NCBI RefSeq assembly: GCF_001598295.1
Contig: NZ_BCYR01000004.1
Location: forward strand, 62,001 to 126,000
Length of the DNA: 64,000 nt
Reading direction: 5' to 3'
DNA from: Klebsiella ornithinolytica NBRC 105727 = ATCC 31898
GTDB lineage: Bacteria; Pseudomonadota; Gammaproteobacteria; Enterobacterales; Enterobacteriaceae
Shown: positions 20,410 to 31,175 of the stretch, piece by piece
Layout of the letters: each line of letters starts with the position of its first letter
Numbering within the stretch: position 1 is the first letter of the stretch
Program-made: the position numbers and the translations under genes
The notes under the pieces: generated by a model
Database searches by the model: none
The model's input: the letters and a program-made list of their open reading frames with translations, nothing else
Told to the model about the DNA's origin: nothing

Positions 20410-22056
20410 ATGGAAATATTCTTCACCATACTCATTATGACCCTCGTGGTCTCTCTCTCCGGGGTGGTTACACGTGTACTGCCCTTTCAGGTTCCACTAC
20501 CACTGATGCAAATCGCCATTGGCGCGCTGTTGGCGTGGCCGACGTTTGGTTTGCATGTTGAATTCGACCCCGAGCTGTTCCTGGTCCTGTTTATCCCGCC
20601 GCTGCTTTTTGCCGACGGCTGGAAGACGCCGACCCGTGAATTTATTGAGCACGGACGAGAAATCCTCGGGCTGGCGCTGGCGCTGGTGCTGGTGACGGTG
20701 GTAGGTATTGGCTTCCTCATTTACTGGATCGTGCCGGGTATTCCGCTGATTCCCGCCTTTGCCCTGGCGGCGGTGCTGTCACCGACCGATGCCGTGGCGC
20801 TGTCAGGTATCGTGGGCGAAGGGCGCATTCCGAAAAAAATTATGGGAATTTTGCAGGGCGAGGCGTTGATGAACGATGCCTCCGGCCTGGTCTCGCTGAA
20901 GTTTGCCGTCGCCGTGGCGATGGGCACGATGGTCTTTACCGTCGGCGGTGCCACGGTCGAGTTCCTCAAGGTCGCCATCGGCGGTATCCTCGCCGGGTTT
21001 GTCGTGAGCTGGCTGTATGGTCGTTCGATGCGCTTCCTCAGCCGCTGGGGCGGCGACGAGCCGGCGACGCAGATTGTTCTGCTGTTCCTGCTGCCGTTTG
21101 CCTCCTACCTGATCGCGGAACATATCGGTGTATCCGGGATCCTGGCGGCGGTGGCGGCGGGGATGACCATCACCCGTTCCGGCGTGATGCGCACCGCGCC
21201 GCTGGCCATGCGTCTGCGTGCGAACAGTACCTGGGCGATGCTGGAATTTGTCTTTAACGGCATGGTCTTCCTGCTGTTGGGTCTGCAGCTGCCGGACATT
21301 CTGTCAACGTCGCTGGTGGCGGCGGAAGCGGATCCTAATGTTGAAACCTGGATGCTGTTTACCGACATTATCCTGATCTACGCCGCGCTGATGCTGGTGC
21401 GTTTTGGCTGGCTGTGGACGATGCGCAAATTAAGCCAGCGTTTCCTGAAGAGGAAACCGATGGAATTTGGCTCGTGGACCACTCGTGAACTGCTGATCTC
21501 CTCCGTTGCCGGGGTACGCGGGGCGATAACCCTCGCCGGTGTGCTGTCGATTCCGCTGCTGCTGCCTGACGGTAACGTCTTCCCGGCCCGCTATGAGCTG
21601 ATCTTTTTGGCCGCCGGGGTGATTCTGTTCTCGCTGTTTGTCGGGGTGATTGCGCTACCGATTTTGCTCCGCCACATTGAGTCGAGCGACCATGTTCAGC
21701 AGCGTAAAGAAGAGCGGCTGGCGCGCGCGGCGACGGCAGATGTGGCGATTGTCGCGATTCAGAAAATGGAGGAGCGTCTGGCGGCTGACACCAAAGAGAA
21801 TATTGATAACCAGCTGCTGACCGAGGTCAGTTCGCGGGTGATTGGTAATCTGCGCCGCCGCGTCGACGGACGCAACGATGTCGAAACCTCCATCCTCGAA
21901 GAGCAGCTTGAGCGTCGGTTCCGCCTGGCGGCGCTGCGTTCAGAACGCGGAGAGCTGTATCATCTTCGTGCGACCCGGCAGATCAGCAATGAAACGCTGC
22001 AGAAGCTGCTCCACGACCTTGACCTGCTGGAAGCGCTGCTAATCGAAGATCAGTAG
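20410..22056 (+). CDS. yjcE: CPA1-family Na+/H+ antiporter YjcE
   Basis: The 548-residue protein has about 12 hydrophobic segments, then a ~140-residue cytoplasmic tail rich in charged residues. CPA1 exchange motifs are present: PPLLFADGW, LSPTDAVALSGI and GEALMNDASGLV with the paired N-D residues. It corresponds to E. coli YjcE (549 aa). It should exchange sodium or potassium for protons across the inner membrane. Confidence 0.92.
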   Translation: MEIFFTILIMTLVVSLSGVVTRVLPFQVPLPLMQIAIGALLAWPTFGLHVEFDPELFLVLFIPPLLFADGWKTPTREFIEHGREILGLALALVLVTVVGIGFLIYWIVPGIPLIPAFALAAVLSPTDAVALSGIVGEGRIPKKIMGILQGEALMNDASGLVSLKFAVAVAMGTMVFTVGGATVEFLKVAIGGILAGFVVSWLYGRSMRFLSRWGGDEPATQIVLLFLLPFASYLIAEHIGVSGILAAVAAGMTITRSGVMRTAPLAMRLRANSTWAMLEFVFNGMVFLLLGLQLPDILSTSLVAAEADPNVETWMLFTDIILIYAALMLVRFGWLWTMRKLSQRFLKRKPMEFGSWTTRELLISSVAGVRGAITLAGVLSIPLLLPDGNVFPARYELIFLAAGVILFSLFVGVIALPILLRHIESSDHVQQRKEERLARAATADVAIVAIQKMEERLAADTKENIDNQLLTEVSSRVIGNLRRRVDGRNDVETSILEEQLERRFRLAALRSERGELYHLRATRQISNETLQKLLHDLDLLEALLIEDQ

Positions 22057-22068
22057 CAGCGTACCGCT

Positions 22069-22153
22069 TCCCCGGCGGCGCTACGCTGGCCGGGCGATGA
22101 ATTCAGTATGACTGTTTTTGTCGCCCGGCCAGGCGCAACGCGCCGCCTCCGGG
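22069..22153. repeat. REP pair (BIME) between yjcE and the LysR gene
   Basis: Two inverted GC-rich palindromic units (CCCCGGCGGCGCTACGCTGG...CCGGG and CCCGGCCAGGCGCAACGCGC...CCGGG) flank a 30-bp spacer. They sit between convergent genes and may serve as the transcription end for both. Confidence 0.75.
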
Positions 22154-22156
22154 CAC

Positions 22157-23038
22157 TCACTCCAGCCAGAACGCCTTACTGCATTCCAGCCACGCCTGCG
22201 CGCTGTGCGACAGATAAACGCCTTCCCGCCAGATCATCCCCAGTTCCCAGTGCAACTCACTCTGCAGCGGTATCCAGCAAAAATTCTGCGCGTCGAGACG
22301 TTCGCAGATCGGTTGCGGCAGTATGGCCACGCCGATGCCCGCCTGCACCATGGCCGCGAGGAAGTCCCACTGTCCGCTGCGCACCGCGATGCGGGGCTTC
22401 ACATCATGACAGGTAAACAGCGCCATCAGCTGCCGGCTCAGCGCGAAATCTTCGTTATAAATGACCAGGGGATGGGCGGCGAGGGCTTCCGGCGAGAGTG
22501 ACTGAACGTTTTCCCACGCCTCGGTTCTCGGCGTCAGCACGCACAGCGGATGGTTGAAGAGCGGCAGCGTGCTCAGGCCGCTGTCTTCGTCTACCGGCAG
22601 CGCCGTCATGGCGAGATCCAGTTCGCCGTTGCTCACCGCCTGCTGAACCGTCAGCCCGCCGAACTCAGCAATTTTCAGCTCCACGCCCGGGTAGCGCTGG
22701 CGAAACAGGCCGATCGGTTCTGCCATCAGCATCCCGACCATCGGCGGAATCCCCAGTCTCAGGATCCCTTTGTGCAGGTGATTAATATCGCTCAGCTCCG
22801 ATTCCAGCTGATGAAATTCCCCCAGAATCGCCTGCCCACGCTCAAAAACAACCCGACCGGTATCGGTCAACAGGAGCCGGCGGCCATCGCGAATCAACAG
22901 GGTGCAGTTCAGCTCATCTTCCAGATTTTTGAGCATTTTGCTGATCGTGGGCTGTGTGACGAAAAGTTTTTCCGCAGCGCGCGTAAAACTCTGCTGACGC
23001 ACCACTTCGACAAAATAGCGCAGCGTTCGGATATCCAT
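22157..23038 (-). CDS. LysR-family regulator, probable activator of the adjacent cidAB-like genes
   Basis: The 293-residue protein has an N-terminal winged HTH (LRYFVEVVRQQSFTRAAEKL, TQPTISKMLKNLE) and a periplasmic-binding-like effector domain (about 90-293). It is divergent from a CidA/CidB pair with a 103-bp shared control region. This is the layout of cidR-cidABC systems, in which CidR responds to acetate or overflow metabolism. The inducer here is not known from the sequence. Confidence 0.88.
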   Translation of the reverse strand: MDIRTLRYFVEVVRQQSFTRAAEKLFVTQPTISKMLKNLEDELNCTLLIRDGRRLLLTDTGRVVFERGQAILGEFHQLESELSDINHLHKGILRLGIPPMVGMLMAEPIGLFRQRYPGVELKIAEFGGLTVQQAVSNGELDLAMTALPVDEDSGLSTLPLFNHPLCVLTPRTEAWENVQSLSPEALAAHPLVIYNEDFALSRQLMALFTCHDVKPRIAVRSGQWDFLAAMVQAGIGVAILPQPICERLDAQNFCWIPLQSELHWELGMIWREGVYLSHSAQAWLECSKAFWLE

Positions 23039-23141
23039 AATTATTCCCAGAGACTATACCTGTGATGATTTTAATTCATTTCTGTCCGCTCAGGCGGCTC
23101 TCTATACTGCACACCTCGCTTCTTTTTCAGGAATTTCGCTC

Positions 23142-23552
23142 ATGGCCTTCGCGCCAGCTCGTGTGACCCCCTTCGTTGTACAGCGCCTCCAGGTCCCGGT
23201 TCAGGTGCTGATTTATGCCGGATTGTTCGTTTGCGCTGAATATTTGGTTAACTGGCTGCATCTACCGCTGCCGGCGAACCTGGTCGGTATGTTGATGCTA
23301 TTGGCGCTGATTGTCTGTCGGGTTATCCCGCTAAAATGGGTGCGGGCGGGCGCGCGCTGGCTGCTGGCGGAAATGCTGCTGTTCTTTGTTCCGGCAGTGG
23401 TGGCGGTGGTCAACTATACCCAGCTGCTGATGGTCGATGGCTGGCGGATCATGCTGGTGATTGCGCTGAGTACCCTGATGGTGCTGGGGGCTACGGCATG
23501 GGTGGTGGATAAAGTGTATCGCTATGAAGTCAGCCGGATGAAGCATGAGTGA
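23142..23552 (+). CDS. CidA/LrgA-family holin-like membrane protein
   Basis: The 136-residue protein has four hydrophobic segments (VLIYAGLFVCAEYLV, LVGMLMLLALIVC, LLFFVPAVVAVV, MLVIALSTLMVLGA). The LPLPANLVGM and LFFVPAVV motifs are typical of LrgA/CidA/YohJ. It is proposed to act as a small-molecule or pyruvate channel, or a holin, with its LrgB partner. Its end overlaps the next gene by 8 nt. Confidence 0.88.
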   Translation: MAFAPARVTPFVVQRLQVPVQVLIYAGLFVCAEYLVNWLHLPLPANLVGMLMLLALIVCRVIPLKWVRAGARWLLAEMLLFFVPAVVAVVNYTQLLMVDGWRIMLVIALSTLMVLGATAWVVDKVYRYEVSRMKHE

Positions 23553-24234
23553 TTTTCAACTGAGCGTCCTGTGCCTGGTTGTGACGCTGGCACTCTATTT
23601 CGCCAATAAGCGCCTGTATCGCCGCTTCCACAGGCTGCCGCTGATGCCGCTGGTGTTTACCCCGATACTGCTGGTGCTGATTCTGGTGTTTGGCCACATT
23701 TCCTATCAGAACTATATGGGCGAGGCCCACTGGTTGTTATGGCTGTTGGGGCCTGCAACTATCGCGTTTGCCGTCCCGGTATATGACAACCTCGCGGTCA
23801 TTAAACGGCACTGGATGTCGCTGACCGCAGGGGTGACGACGGCAGTGGTGGTCGCGGTGACCAGCTCCGTGTGGCTGGCGCGACTGTTTACGCTGCCGGA
23901 TGAGATTCAGCGTAGCCTGGCGGTGCGTTCGATCACGACGCCGTTTGCGCTGGCCGCGGCAAAACCGATCGGCGGTCAGCCGGAGCTGGTGGCGCTGTTT
24001 GTGGTGATCACCGGCGTGTTTGGCATGGCGGTGGGCGATGCGCTGTTTATGCGGCTCGCCATTCGTGAAGGGATGGCAAAAGGCGCTGGGTTTGGCGCCG
24101 CCTCGCACGGCGCAGGCACCGCCCGTTCATATGAGCTGGGGCCGCAGGAAGGGGTGGTGGCTAGCCTGGTGATGATGTTGTCTGGCGTGGTGATGGTACT
24201 GGCGGCACCGCTGGTGCGCCTGCTGATGTTTTAA
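23545..24234 (+). CDS. CidB/LrgB-family membrane protein
   Basis: The 229-residue protein has about six to seven membrane segments with the LrgB signatures ALYFANKRLY, LGPATIAFAVPVYDN and SITTPFALA, and a glycine-rich GFGAASHGAGTARSYELG near the C-terminus. It is translationally coupled to the CidA-like gene and is probably its functional partner in the inner membrane. E. coli carries the related yohJK pair elsewhere. Confidence 0.9.
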   Translation: MSDFQLSVLCLVVTLALYFANKRLYRRFHRLPLMPLVFTPILLVLILVFGHISYQNYMGEAHWLLWLLGPATIAFAVPVYDNLAVIKRHWMSLTAGVTTAVVVAVTSSVWLARLFTLPDEIQRSLAVRSITTPFALAAAKPIGGQPELVALFVVITGVFGMAVGDALFMRLAIREGMAKGAGFGAASHGAGTARSYELGPQEGVVASLVMMLSGVVMVLAAPLVRLLMF

Positions 24235-24238
24235 TGTT

Positions 24239-24258
24239 CCCCGGCCGGGCGGCCGGGG
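24239..24258. terminator. GC-rich hairpin between convergent cidB-like gene and actP
   Basis: CCCCGGCC and GGCCGGGG form a perfect 8-bp stem with a 4-nt loop. A U tract is missing, so it may act with Rho or as an RNA 3' end protector. Confidence 0.55.
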
Positions 24259-24267
24259 AGGGTCAGG

Positions 24268-26228
<1,961 letters not shown>

Positions 26229-26370
26229 TACAGCGTCTCCAGAGGTACCCTTTTTGTCATCCGCGCGCTGACCGTCGGCAGCACTTATCCGCCCGGCAAT
26301 GTGCTGTCGGGAAGAGAGGGTGCTTCCTGCTGTCCTGCTACGTGGAATCCTTAGGGCGTATGATTTATGT

Positions 26371-26392
26371 CCTCTCCCCTGACGGGGAGAGG
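26371..26392. repeat. GC-rich stem-loop in the acs-yjcH spacer
   Basis: CCTCTCCCC and GGGGAGAGG form a 9-bp perfect stem with a TGAC loop in the 183-bp gap inside the operon. It resembles small dispersed palindromes of Klebsiella genomes and could set the ratio of acs to downstream transcript. Confidence 0.6.
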
Positions 26393-26411
26393 GTGTAGGG
26401 AATGAGTCCGT

Positions 26412-28370
26412 TTACGACGGCATCGCAATAGCCTGCTTCTCTTCGAGCAGTTTTTCCACGACGCCCGGATCCGCCAGTGTTGACGTATCGCCGAGGTTGC
26501 TGGTATCGCCCGCGGCAATCTTGCGCAGGATACGACGCATGATCTTGCCCGAGCGGGTTTTCGGTAATGAATCGGTCCAGTGGAGCACGTCCGGCGTGGC
26601 CAGTGGGCCAATCTCTTTGCGTACCCAGTTGCGCACCTCCGCATACAGCTCCGGCGTCGGCTCTTCACCGTGATTGAGCGTGACGTAAGCGTAAATCGCC
26701 TGACCTTTGATGTTATGCGGAATACCGACCACGGCCGCTTCGGCGATTTTCGGATGCGATACCAGCGCCGATTCGATCTCTGCGGTCCCCAGACGATGGC
26801 CAGATACGTTCAGAACGTCGTCCACGCGGCCGGTGATCCAGAAGTAGCCATCTTCATCGCGACGAGCGCCGTCGCCGCTGAAATACATATTTTTGAAGGT
26901 GGAGAAGTAGGTCTGTTCAAAGCGCTCGTGGTCGCCGAACAGAGTTCGCGCCTGTCCCGGCCAGGAGTCGGCGATGGCCAGGTTACCTTCGGTCGCGCCC
27001 TCCAGCGGAGTGCCTTCATTGTCGACCAGCACCGGCTGCACGCCGAAGAACGGACGCGTGGCGGAACCCGCTTTCAGCTCAATGGCGCCCGGCAGCGGAG
27101 TAATCATGAAGCCACCGGTTTCAGTTTGCCACCAGGTATCCATCACCGGACATTTCTCGTTGCCAATCTTCTTCCAGTACCACTCCCAGGCTTCCGGGTT
27201 AATCGGCTCGCCGACCGAGCCCAGAATACGCAGAGAAGAGCGATCGGTGCCTTCGATGGCCTTATCGCCTTCCGCCATCAGCGCACGGATCGCCGTCGGC
27301 GCGGTGTAGAGAATATTGACCTTGTGCTTATCGACGACCTGACACATCCGCGCCGGCGTCGGCCAGTTCGGCACCCCTTCAAACATCAGCGTGGTGGCGC
27401 CGCAGGCCAGCGGGCCGTACAGCAGATAGCTGTGGCCGGTCACCCAGCCTACGTCGGCAGTACACCAGTAGATGTCGCCCGGATGGTAGTCGAAGACATA
27501 TTTGAAGGTGGCGGCGGCATAGACCAGGTAGCCGCCGGTGGTGTGCAGCACCCCTTTGGGCTTACCGGTTGAACCGGAGGTATAGAGGATGAACAGCGGG
27601 TCTTCCGCATTCATCTCTTCCGGCTGGTGCTGGTCGCTGGCTTGCGCAATCAGGTCGCTCCACCACAGGTCGCGTCCTTCCTGCCAGTCGATTTTGCCGC
27701 CGGTGCGTTTAAGCACAACCACGTGCTCGATGCTTTTCACGTTCGGATTTTTTAACGCGTCGTCGACGTTCTTCTTCAACGGAATTGCGCGTCCGGCGCG
27801 CAGCCCTTCATCGGAAGTAATGACCAGACGCGAGTTCGAGTCAATGATACGTCCGGCAACCGCTTCGGGAGAAAAACCGCCGAAGATCACCGAGTGAATC
27901 GCGCCGATACGGGCGCAGGCCAGCATGGCGACGGCGGCTTCCGGCACCATTGGCATATAGATAGCGACGACATCGCCCTTTTTAATGCCGAGGTCGAGCA
28001 GGACGTTAGCAAAGCGGCAGACGTCGTGATGGAGCTCGCGATAAGTGATGTGTTTGCTCTGGCTGGCGTCGTCGCCTTCCCAGATAATCGCGGTCTGGTC
28101 GCCGCGTTCGGCCAGGTGGCGATCGAGGCAGTTAGCGGCAAGATTCAGCGTGCCGTCTTCATACCATTTAATAGAGACGTTGCCCGGAGCGAATGAGGTG
28201 TTCTTCACGCGCGTATAGGGCCGCATCCAGTCAAGGATTTTGCCTTGCTCACCCCAGAACGCATCCGGGTCGGTGACAGACTGGTGATACTGCGCCTTGT
28301 ACTGTTCCGGGTTAATCAGGCAGCTGTCCGCAATGTTAGCGGGAATAGAGTGCTTATGTATTTGGCTCAT
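26412..28370 (-). CDS. acs: Acetyl-coenzyme A synthetase
   Basis: The 652-residue protein has the ANL adenylation motifs [12 protein letters not shown] (ATP binding), [26 protein letters not shown] and the C-terminal KTRSGK. The last holds the catalytic lysine (K609) regulated by acetylation and CobB. It activates acetate to acetyl-CoA through acetyl-AMP in the cytosol. AGGAG stands upstream of the ATG. It is the first gene of acs-yjcH-actP, the high-affinity acetate scavenging operon. Confidence 0.97.
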   Translation of the reverse strand: MSQIHKHSIPANIADSCLINPEQYKAQYHQSVTDPDAFWGEQGKILDWMRPYTRVKNTSFAPGNVSIKWYEDGTLNLAANCLDRHLAERGDQTAIIWEGDDASQSKHITYRELHHDVCRFANVLLDLGIKKGDVVAIYMPMVPEAAVAMLACARIGAIHSVIFGGFSPEAVAGRIIDSNSRLVITSDEGLRAGRAIPLKKNVDDALKNPNVKSIEHVVVLKRTGGKIDWQEGRDLWWSDLIAQASDQHQPEEMNAEDPLFILYTSGSTGKPKGVLHTTGGYLVYAAATFKYVFDYHPGDIYWCTADVGWVTGHSYLLYGPLACGATTLMFEGVPNWPTPARMCQVVDKHKVNILYTAPTAIRALMAEGDKAIEGTDRSSLRILGSVGEPINPEAWEWYWKKIGNEKCPVMDTWWQTETGGFMITPLPGAIELKAGSATRPFFGVQPVLVDNEGTPLEGATEGNLAIADSWPGQARTLFGDHERFEQTYFSTFKNMYFSGDGARRDEDGYFWITGRVDDVLNVSGHRLGTAEIESALVSHPKIAEAAVVGIPHNIKGQAIYAYVTLNHGEEPTPELYAEVRNWVRKEIGPLATPDVLHWTDSLPKTRSGKIMRRILRKIAAGDTSNLGDTSTLADPGVVEKLLEEKQAIAMPS

Positions 28371-28781
28371 GGCTTTTTTTCTCCTGTAGGTTGTTAAATA
28401 TATGTCAAGTAAACGTTAAGAGTAGGGTCTTTCACGGCTTTGTTTGCTATTTGGGGGACAGATCACGCATTGATTCAACTGAATGAAAATCAATCAAATG
28501 AAACTTTGAAGTGAAATAATTTCAGAAATGTATTTATAGAAATGGAAGCTATGAAATTTTTTTTATAACAGATACTTATGCAACGGAAGTGGGGAAAGTT
28601 AGCGAATTTATGCAGAAACCCAGAGAAAAGCCCTGTTCTTAAACGCTTGCGTAGCATGCCGTGCAGATGATACTGATACCGCGCGTTAAAAAACCCCATA
28701 GAGCAACGCAACACAATTCATATCCCTTTCAGTGGGCATCATGACTTCCGGGAATGGTGCCTCTCATTGAGGAAGTCAGTA
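28371..28781. other. 411-bp divergent region between acs and gltP
   Basis: AT-rich control region for both genes. A loose CRP-like match (TGGGG-GACAGA-TCACG, 28454-28469) lies about 85 bp upstream of acs, which is CRP-controlled in E. coli. The nrf nitrite reductase genes that separate acs and gltP in E. coli are absent here. Confidence 0.5.
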
Positions 28782-30095
28782 GTGAAGAAAAAAACAAAAG
28801 TCAGCCTGGCCTGGCAGATTTTGCTGGCCCTGGTGCTGGGTATTCTGCTGGGCAGCTATCTGCATTACCATGCCGACGGTCGTGATTGGTTAATTGCGAA
28901 TTTCCTGACGCCGGCGGGTGATATCTTTATCCACCTGATCAAGATGATCGTCGTTCCGATTGTTATCTCGACGCTGGTTGTCGGGATTGCCGGCGTTGGC
29001 GACGCGAAGCAGCTGGGCCGAATCGGCGCGAAAACCATTATCTATTTTGAAGTGATCACCACCGTGGCGATCGTGCTGGGGATTACCCTGGCCAACGTCT
29101 TCCAGCCGGGTAGCGGCATTGATATGTCGCAGCTGGCCGCGGTGGATATTTCGAAATATCAAAGTACAACGGCAGAGGTGCAAAGCCACGCTCATGGCCT
29201 GATGGGAACGATACTGTCACTGGTGCCGACCAACATTGTCGCGTCGATGGCGAAAGGCGATATGCTGCCGATTATCTTCTTCTCGGTACTGTTCGGTCTG
29301 GGACTCTCTTCGCTGCCGGCGACCCATCGTGAACCGCTGGTGACCGTTTTCCGCTCCATTTCCGAAACCATGTTCAAAGTGACCCACATGGTGATGCGCT
29401 ATGCGCCGGTCGGGGTGTTTGCGCTGATTTCGGTGACCGTTGCCACCTTTGGCTTCGCCTCGCTGTGGCCGCTGGCCAAACTGGTTATCCTGGTCTACTT
29501 CGCGATTCTGTTCTTCGCGCTGGTGGTGCTGGGGATCGTGGCGCGGGTATGCGGATTAAGTATCTGGATTCTGATCCGTATTCTGAAAGACGAGCTGATT
29601 CTGGCCTACTCCACCGCCAGCTCCGAGAGCGTACTACCGCGTATTATTGAGAAGATGGAAGCCTATGGCGCACCGGCTTCTATTACCAGCTTTGTCGTGC
29701 CGACCGGCTACTCGTTTAACCTCGATGGCTCAACGCTGTATCAGAGTATCGCGGCGATCTTTATTGCCCAGCTGTACGGTATTGACCTGTCGCTGTGGCA
29801 GGAAATCACCCTGGTACTGACGCTGATGGTAACTTCGAAAGGGATTGCCGGCGTGCCGGGCGTCTCCTTCGTGGTGCTGCTGGCGACGCTGGGGAGCGTA
29901 GGGATTCCGCTGGAAGGGCTGGCCTTTATTGCCGGCGTTGACCGTATCCTCGATATGGCGCGTACCGCGCTGAACGTGGTGGGCAATGCGCTGGCGGTGC
30001 TGGTGATTGCCAAGTGGGAGCACAAGTTTGACCGCAAGAAAGCGCTGGCCTATGAGCGTGAAGTGCTGGGCAAATTTGATAAAACGGCGCAATAA
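28782..30095 (+). CDS. gltP: Glutamate/aspartate:proton symporter GltP
   Basis: The GTG at 28782 is chosen because GAGGA stands 8 nt upstream and it gives 437 residues, as in E. coli. The protein carries the DAACS-family motifs STASSESVLPR, VVPTGYSFNLDGST and GIAGVPGVSFVVLLATL, which bind dicarboxylic amino acids, plus hairpins HP1/HP2. It imports glutamate and aspartate with protons across the inner membrane. Confidence 0.96.
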   Translation: MKKKTKVSLAWQILLALVLGILLGSYLHYHADGRDWLIANFLTPAGDIFIHLIKMIVVPIVISTLVVGIAGVGDAKQLGRIGAKTIIYFEVITTVAIVLGITLANVFQPGSGIDMSQLAAVDISKYQSTTAEVQSHAHGLMGTILSLVPTNIVASMAKGDMLPIIFFSVLFGLGLSSLPATHREPLVTVFRSISETMFKVTHMVMRYAPVGVFALISVTVATFGFASLWPLAKLVILVYFAILFFALVVLGIVARVCGLSIWILIRILKDELILAYSTASSESVLPRIIEKMEAYGAPASITSFVVPTGYSFNLDGSTLYQSIAAIFIAQLYGIDLSLWQEITLVLTLMVTSKGIAGVPGVSFVVLLATLGSVGIPLEGLAFIAGVDRILDMARTALNVVGNALAVLVIAKWEHKFDRKKALAYEREVLGKFDKTAQ

Positions 30096-30153
30096 AATGC
30101 AAAGCCCGGCGCGACCGCGTCGGGCTCAGCGTGTTGACAAAGCGTGCTTAAAT

Positions 30154-30252
30154 TGCCCGGCGGCGCTGCGCTTGCGCGGGCCGACAGAGCGTGTGCAAGT
30201 GTTGAGACTGCGGGTGTTGTAGGCCGGGTCAGGCGTCAGCCGCCACCCGGCA
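30154..30252. repeat. REP pair between gltP and yjcO
   Basis: Two REP-like palindromes (GCCCGGCGGCGCTGCGCTTG... and GTAGGCCGGGTCAGGCGTCA...) form an inverted pair. They are bracketed by two copies of AAAGCCCGGCGCGACCG at 30101-30117 and 30294-30310. Confidence 0.75.
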
Positions 30253-30293
30253 AAACGCGGGCACCGGGTTCCAACAGGTTTATCAACCGTCTC

Positions 30294-30323
30294 AAAGCCC
30301 GGCGCGACCGCCGGGCTTTTTCT
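30294..30323 (+). terminator. gltP terminator
   Basis: AAAGCCCGGC and GCCGGGCTTT form a 10-bp stem with a GCGACC loop, then TTTCTT. It ends at the yjcO stop. A degenerate copy of the left arm lies just after gltP (30101-30127). Confidence 0.8.
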
Positions 30324-31006
30324 TATCTTTTACTTATCCTGTCGAACTCTTCGCAGCCGGTATCAAACCCCTCCTGACAGCTGACATTGAGCCAGTGCAG
30401 CGCTTTCTGCTGGTTGGGTTCGATAAAGCCTTGTTCTCCCTGCAGGAACATCATCCCGGCCCAGTATTCGGCATAACCGGTACGGGACAGCGAGGAGCTG
30501 CGTTTAAAATAGTCCGTTGCCCTGGCGTCATCCTCTGTCATCTGGACGCCGCTGGCGTAAATCAGACCTAACAGCATCTGGGCGTCGACGGCGGAGTCGC
30601 TTTCCGGATCCTGGGCGGCATCCTGTAGCAGGGTGATGGCATGTGAATAGTCCGTCGGCCCGGCCTGATGGTTGACCAGCACGCGGGCCAGGATAATTTC
30701 GCCAGCCTTGCTGCCAACCTGCACCGCCTTCTCCGCCAGCTCTCTGGCCTGTTTGTAATCGGCCTGCTGCGGGTTGCGGATTTTCAGCTGGGCCAGTAGC
30801 GCCAGCGCATCCCCGTCACCGTTATCGGCCGATTTCTGCGCCCAGTATTCGGCCTGCTGATAATCACCGTAACTGACGTAGGTATCGGCAAGATAGTACT
30901 GCGCCCGCGGATCGCCGGCTTCCGCCTGGTGTTTGTACTGGCTGCCGGGATCCGTGGCACCCGCGGCAAGAGAGAACAGCATCAGAAGTAAATAGAGGTA
31001 TTTCAT
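30323..31006 (-). CDS. yjcO: Sel1-repeat periplasmic protein YjcO
   Basis: The 227-residue protein has a signal peptide (about residues 1-16, LFSLAAGA) followed by four to five Sel1/TPR-like helical repeats (AGDPRAQYYLADTYVSYGDY, AQMLLGLIYASG, AEYWAGMMFLQG). It matches E. coli YjcO (229 aa) in size and position between gltP and fdhF. Sel1 proteins usually act as interaction scaffolds; its partner is unknown. Confidence 0.92.
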   Translation of the reverse strand: MKYLYLLLMLFSLAAGATDPGSQYKHQAEAGDPRAQYYLADTYVSYGDYQQAEYWAQKSADNGDGDALALLAQLKIRNPQQADYKQARELAEKAVQVGSKAGEIILARVLVNHQAGPTDYSHAITLLQDAAQDPESDSAVDAQMLLGLIYASGVQMTEDDARATDYFKRSSSLSRTGYAEYWAGMMFLQGEQGFIEPNQQKALHWLNVSCQEGFDTGCEEFDRISKR

Positions 31007-31175
31007 TTTTTATTATCGGTCAGGAACACAGCGCGCAGTATAAAGGGAGGTGAAAAAGAAGAAAATGGCGGCGGCTGCCAGGTTCGATAAAAGTGGGCTG
31101 CGCCAGCTATCCCGCAACCCGGATGGCGAAAATGCGCCCCCGGCCAGCATTATGTGGCCGGGGGCGCCGTCTGCC

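Noticed and set aside
26580..27572. 330-codon open frame antisense to acs
   Set aside because: A shadow frame in GC-rich coding DNA; the sense frame encodes Acs throughout.
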